In this document: positions 22,376 to 24,526 of the stretch, one piece after another
Numbering within the stretch: the first letter of the stretch is position 1
Layout: each line of letters begins with the position of its first letter
Assembly: GCA_905214735.1 (NCBI GenBank)
Contig: CAJMNI010000036.1
Span: forward strand, 1 to 24,526
Length of the DNA stretch: 24,526 nt
Direction of reading: 5' to 3'
From: an uncultured bacterium
GTDB taxonomy: Bacteria; Bacteroidota; Bacteroidia; Bacteroidales; Muribaculaceae
Program-made: the position numbers and the translations under genes
The notes under the pieces: model-generated
What the model was told of the DNA's origin: nothing
Seen by the model: the letters and a program-made list of their open reading frames with translations, nothing else
The model's database searches: none

Positions 22376-23653
22376 TCACTCCTCCGGGAGGTCTTTCAGG
22401 TCGCGGCCCGTCATGGCGCAGACGCAGGAGTCTGACCAGACATTCTCGGCGGTCTCTATCATGTCGATGATGGTGTAAATCGGCAGGATGATTCCCATTA
22501 CGGCCACGGGAGCCCCCATGCCGGTCATCAGCGAGAGGGTCAGGAAATAGCAACCCATCGGCACTCCGGCATTCCCTATGGCCGAGATCACGGCGATCAG
22601 CACCCACATCGCCATCGTCGCGAAGTCGATTGTCATTCCTCCGTTCTGCAGCACAAACAGGGAGGTCACCGCGATAAAGGCGGCGCAGCCGTTCATGTTG
22701 ATGGTGGTGCAGAGCGGAAGGACAAACCGCGAGATCCTGCGGTTCACTCCGAGACGCAGCTCGGCGCTCTGCATCGTGACGGGGAGCGTGGCGGCGGAAC
22801 TCTTCGTGAAGAGAGCCATAAGCACCGCCGGATACATCGCCTTGAAGACTTTGAGCGGATTCAGTCCACGAGCCATCAGGAAAAGCGGGAGAACGATTAT
22901 CATCTGGGCCACGTTGCCGCAGACCACCACGAGCACATATTTGCCGATCGTGTCGAGCATCACGCCTCCCGACGCCTGGGCGGTAAGCTGTTCGGCGAAG
23001 GCCACGATGCCGAGAGGGAGAGCCCAGATCAGACCGCGGATCAGGATGAAAAGCACTTCCTGCGCGCCGTCAAGCCCCTTTTTCAGCACCGATTTGCCGT
23101 CGGATTCCGGCATACGCGAAATGGCGAAGCCCACGGCAAAGGCTATCAGAAGAATCGAAAGCACATTCCCTTCGAGCAGAGGCTTGAGGATATTGTCTGG
23201 AATAACAGAGAGGAAATGCTCTCCCAGCGAGAAGTCGCGCAGATTTTCCGGCACGGCTCCCGTGTCGGAGGCAAGAAGGCTCGGCGGGAGATTCCCCGGA
23301 CGGACCAGCGCATAGAGCGACACCCCCACAGCGGCGGCCGCCAGAGTGGTCAGCAGAGTGTATTGCAGCGACTTCCCGAAGATCCTTGCCGTCGACTTGT
23401 CGCGGCCAAAGGAGGCGAGAGTCGTTATGACAGCCAGGGCGATCGTCGGCACGGCCAGCAGCTGGAAGAGCCTGGTATAGATGGTGGCGATCACGTTGGC
23501 CGTATCGTCGACTGCCCCGACTTTGAGCAGTCCGAGCACGACACCGGCCACGAGCGCGCCGAGCCAGACGATCATCTGCCTGCTGTTGAAACTCGGACTC
23601 GTCGACTGCCGCGCGTCGGCCTCCGGAATATAAGGGTTAACCTCCTTCTTCAT
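22376..23653 (-). CDS. Dicarboxylate/amino acid:cation symporter (DAACS family)
   Basis: This 425-residue inner-membrane transporter moves small acidic or neutral substrates with Na+ or H+. It has about eight hydrophobic segments from residue 26 (MIVWLGALVAGVVLGLL) and the two re-entrant family motifs, SSAATLPVT (285-293, HP1) and NMNGCAAF (319-326, TM7). The classical NMDGT is altered to NMNGC; NMNGCA-type sequences recall the cystine/TcyP-like branch rather than glutamate carriers, so the substrate should not be assigned from the family alone. The C-terminal tail has two Cys in SDSCVCAMTG. Its 3' end lies 5 bp from the end of the convergent sulfur-relay gene. A TATCTTTG promoter element lies 33 bp upstream of the ATG at 23653. 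Confidence 0.92.
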   Translation of the reverse strand: MKKEVNPYIPEADARQSTSPSFNSRQMIVWLGALVAGVVLGLLKVGAVDDTANVIATIYTRLFQLLAVPTIALAVITTLASFGRDKSTARIFGKSLQYTLLTTLAAAAVGVSLYALVRPGNLPPSLLASDTGAVPENLRDFSLGEHFLSVIPDNILKPLLEGNVLSILLIAFAVGFAISRMPESDGKSVLKKGLDGAQEVLFILIRGLIWALPLGIVAFAEQLTAQASGGVMLDTIGKYVLVVVCGNVAQMIIVLPLFLMARGLNPLKVFKAMYPAVLMALFTKSSAATLPVTMQSAELRLGVNRRISRFVLPLCTTINMNGCAAFIAVTSLFVLQNGGMTIDFATMAMWVLIAVISAIGNAGVPMGCYFLTLSLMTGMGAPVAVMGIILPIYTIIDMIETAENVWSDSCVCAMTGRDLKDLPEE

Positions 23654-23686
23654 AGCGAATCAAAAAAAATTAAAAGAACGTTCCCG

Positions 23687-23694
23687 CAAAGATA
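23687..23694 (-). promoter_or_regulatory. -7 promoter element for the DAACS symporter
   Basis: Read on the minus strand this is TATCTTTG, an exact TAnnTTTG match. A GTTG at 23717-23720 stands 22 bp further upstream, an acceptable -33 box with one mismatch. The distance to the ATG (33 bp) is typical. Confidence 0.65.
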
Positions 23695-23786
23695 GCACAT
23701 ATCTTTCTATTTCCCGCAACCCCCGCCCCTATTTTCCCTATAAGACCTTTAACCGCTGATCACAAATGGAAGCCCCGAGTCTGGCC

Positions 23787-24143
23787 TTACGGTTGTTCTT
23801 TCATTACTTCAAGATATTGCGAGGGTGTCATTCCGTAGATGTTCTGAAAGGCGCGATAAAACGTGCTGCGGCTGTTAAAACCTGATGTCTCGGCAATATG
23901 GTCGATCGTAAACAATTTGTTTTCCTTCAGCTGCTTGACCGCATATTCAACCCTCAACCTGTTGATGTAGTCGCTAAGATTCGCACTTCCGGCGTATTTC
24001 CTTAGAAGAGGCACAAGCGAATTTTTGTCTATCCCCGTCAATTTCAATATCTCTTCCCTGCCGAGCTTCGGATTCAGAAACAGGCGGTCATTGATTATCG
24101 AAGTCTCCATTCTCATGAAAATCTGGAAAATTTCTATATACAT
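23787..24143 (-). CDS. AraC-type DNA-binding domain protein, domain only
   Basis: The 118-residue protein is almost nothing but an AraC/XylS double helix-turn-helix. The first HTH spans about residues 29-66 (GREEILKLTGIDKNSLVPLLRKY with SDYINRLRVEYAVKQL). The second carries the strongest signature, FTIDHIAETSGFNSRSTFYRAFQNIYGMTPSQYL (79-110). Most AraC regulators add a ligand-binding or sensor domain of 150 or more residues, absent here. An in-frame stop (TGA) directly precedes the ATG, so the frame cannot extend upstream; Met10 or Met12 are alternative starts. It may be a genuine short regulator or the surviving 3' end of a larger one. A pair of direct repeats, AGTGTACT, lies about 40-60 bp upstream. 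DNA here is AT-richer than the symporter gene. Confidence 0.85.
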   Translation of the reverse strand: MYIEIFQIFMRMETSIINDRLFLNPKLGREEILKLTGIDKNSLVPLLRKYAGSANLSDYINRLRVEYAVKQLKENKLFTIDHIAETSGFNSRSTFYRAFQNIYGMTPSQYLEVMKEQP

Positions 24144-24182
24144 TCACAACAATGTTGATTACCAGTAATTTCTACAGATTTA

Positions 24183-24201
24183 AGTGTACTAATAGTGTAC
24201 T
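24183..24201. promoter_or_regulatory. Two AGTGTACT direct repeats, 11-bp period, upstream of the AraC-type gene
   Basis: AGTGTACT occurs exactly at 24183-24190 and 24194-24201. An 11-bp period places both copies on one face of the helix, 40-58 bp upstream of the regulator's start. An operator for this regulator or its autoregulation is a plausible inference only. Confidence 0.4.
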
Positions 24202-24361
24202 TTTGGGGAAGATGGCAGCAACCCGGAGCAAATGAATTTGAAATATTTGTCATCCGTTAGAGATTTTTAACTGCGCTGATTTGCGCCTTTTTACTGACCC
24301 TATATCCCCTTCAACAGTATTAGAGTTTCTCTCAGACAAGCTTCCCCAAATGTATCAGTAA

Positions 24362-24377
24362 ACCTCTTAATAGAGGT
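24362..24377. repeat. Perfect 16-bp palindromic hairpin
   Basis: ACCTCT (24362-24367) and AGAGGT (24372-24377) pair around TAAT. No T-run follows; it may be an operator-like dyad or a small RNA fold. No gene is adjacent inside the window. Confidence 0.4.
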
Positions 24378-24526
24378 GTGTATGACTCAGTAGATATGTC
24401 GAAAGCCATAGCTCGATTGAATCAATTCGCAGATTTTTAGGATTGCATACCCTTAATCTCGCGAAAAATCGCTAACTTTCCTCTAAAACGTATTTGTCAA
24501 CATCATTCAGGAATAGCATCAAAAAG

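Larger units (their letters stand above)
24144..24526. other. 383-bp AT-rich end region without a gene
   Basis: No frame longer than about 40 codons with protein-like character was seen on either strand. The stretch holds the AGTGTACT pair, a 10-bp inverted repeat (TTTGGGGAAG at 24202-24211 and CTTCCCCAAA at 24341-24350) and a perfect 6-bp hairpin, ACCTCT/AGAGGT (24362-24377). No tRNA or transposon terminal repeat was recognised. Confidence 0.5.

Noticed and set aside
1..24526. CRISPR arrays, rRNA, tRNA and insertion sequences
   Set aside because: No regularly spaced repeats with unique spacers, no cloverleaf or rRNA sequence, and no transposase frame or terminal repeats were seen on either strand.

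Overview
The window reads as Bacteroidota DNA, most likely order Bacteroidales and possibly family Muribaculaceae. Several genes are preceded by the Bacteroidota -7 promoter element TAnnTTTG and lack Shine-Dalgarno sequences. Marker families are DUF4270, a truncated GT5 'starch synthase', GLUG-repeat lipoproteins, and lipoproteins with acidic residues straight after the lipid-bearing Cys. Coding DNA is mostly GC-rich. The left edge (1-2160), the phosphoribosyltransferase/HAD block (about 12750-14090) and the right edge (after about 23700) are visibly AT-richer. The family-level placement is inference.

Layout. At 110-1042 there is a complete tyrosine recombinase. It is followed by a terminator, about 400 bases without a gene, a small secreted-protein gene broken by a one-base frameshift (1443-1774) and a Tyr/Asp/Gly-rich low-complexity protein (1790-2164). 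From 5591 down to 2183 a minus-strand operon encodes a short GT5-like protein, a DUF4270 lipoprotein coupled by an ATGA overlap, and a CapA-family protein. Divergently, panC, panD, ffh and an ABC-F ATPase run from 5836 to 10115 and end at a hairpin terminator. A Dabb protein and a lipoprotein with a CSDDD start follow (10259-11914). A second minus-strand operon, phosphoribosyltransferase - HAD phosphatase - prephenate dehydrogenase (13920 to 11944), lies opposite a plus-strand group of three: two very large GLUG-repeat lipoproteins overlapping by ATGA (14094-16994 and 16991-19879), then a four-domain sulfur/disulfide protein (19911-22370; CoA-disulfide reductase, rhodanese, TusA and DsrE-like). 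On the minus strand a DAACS-type symporter (23653-22376) and an AraC DNA-binding-domain-only regulator (24143-23787) close the window. The last 383 bases have no gene.

How they work together. panC and panD are the last branch steps of pantothenate (CoA precursor) synthesis, and ffh serves membrane-protein targeting. The most unusual unit is the GLUG pair. Both proteins look surface-exported and share an architecture, but the first carries a large helical insert of about 230 residues with a 45-residue uncharged glycine/alanine-rich stretch, like a membrane-inserting hairpin. Only 31 bp separate the pair from the sulfur/disulfide gene. No rRNA, tRNA, CRISPR array or insertion sequence was seen.
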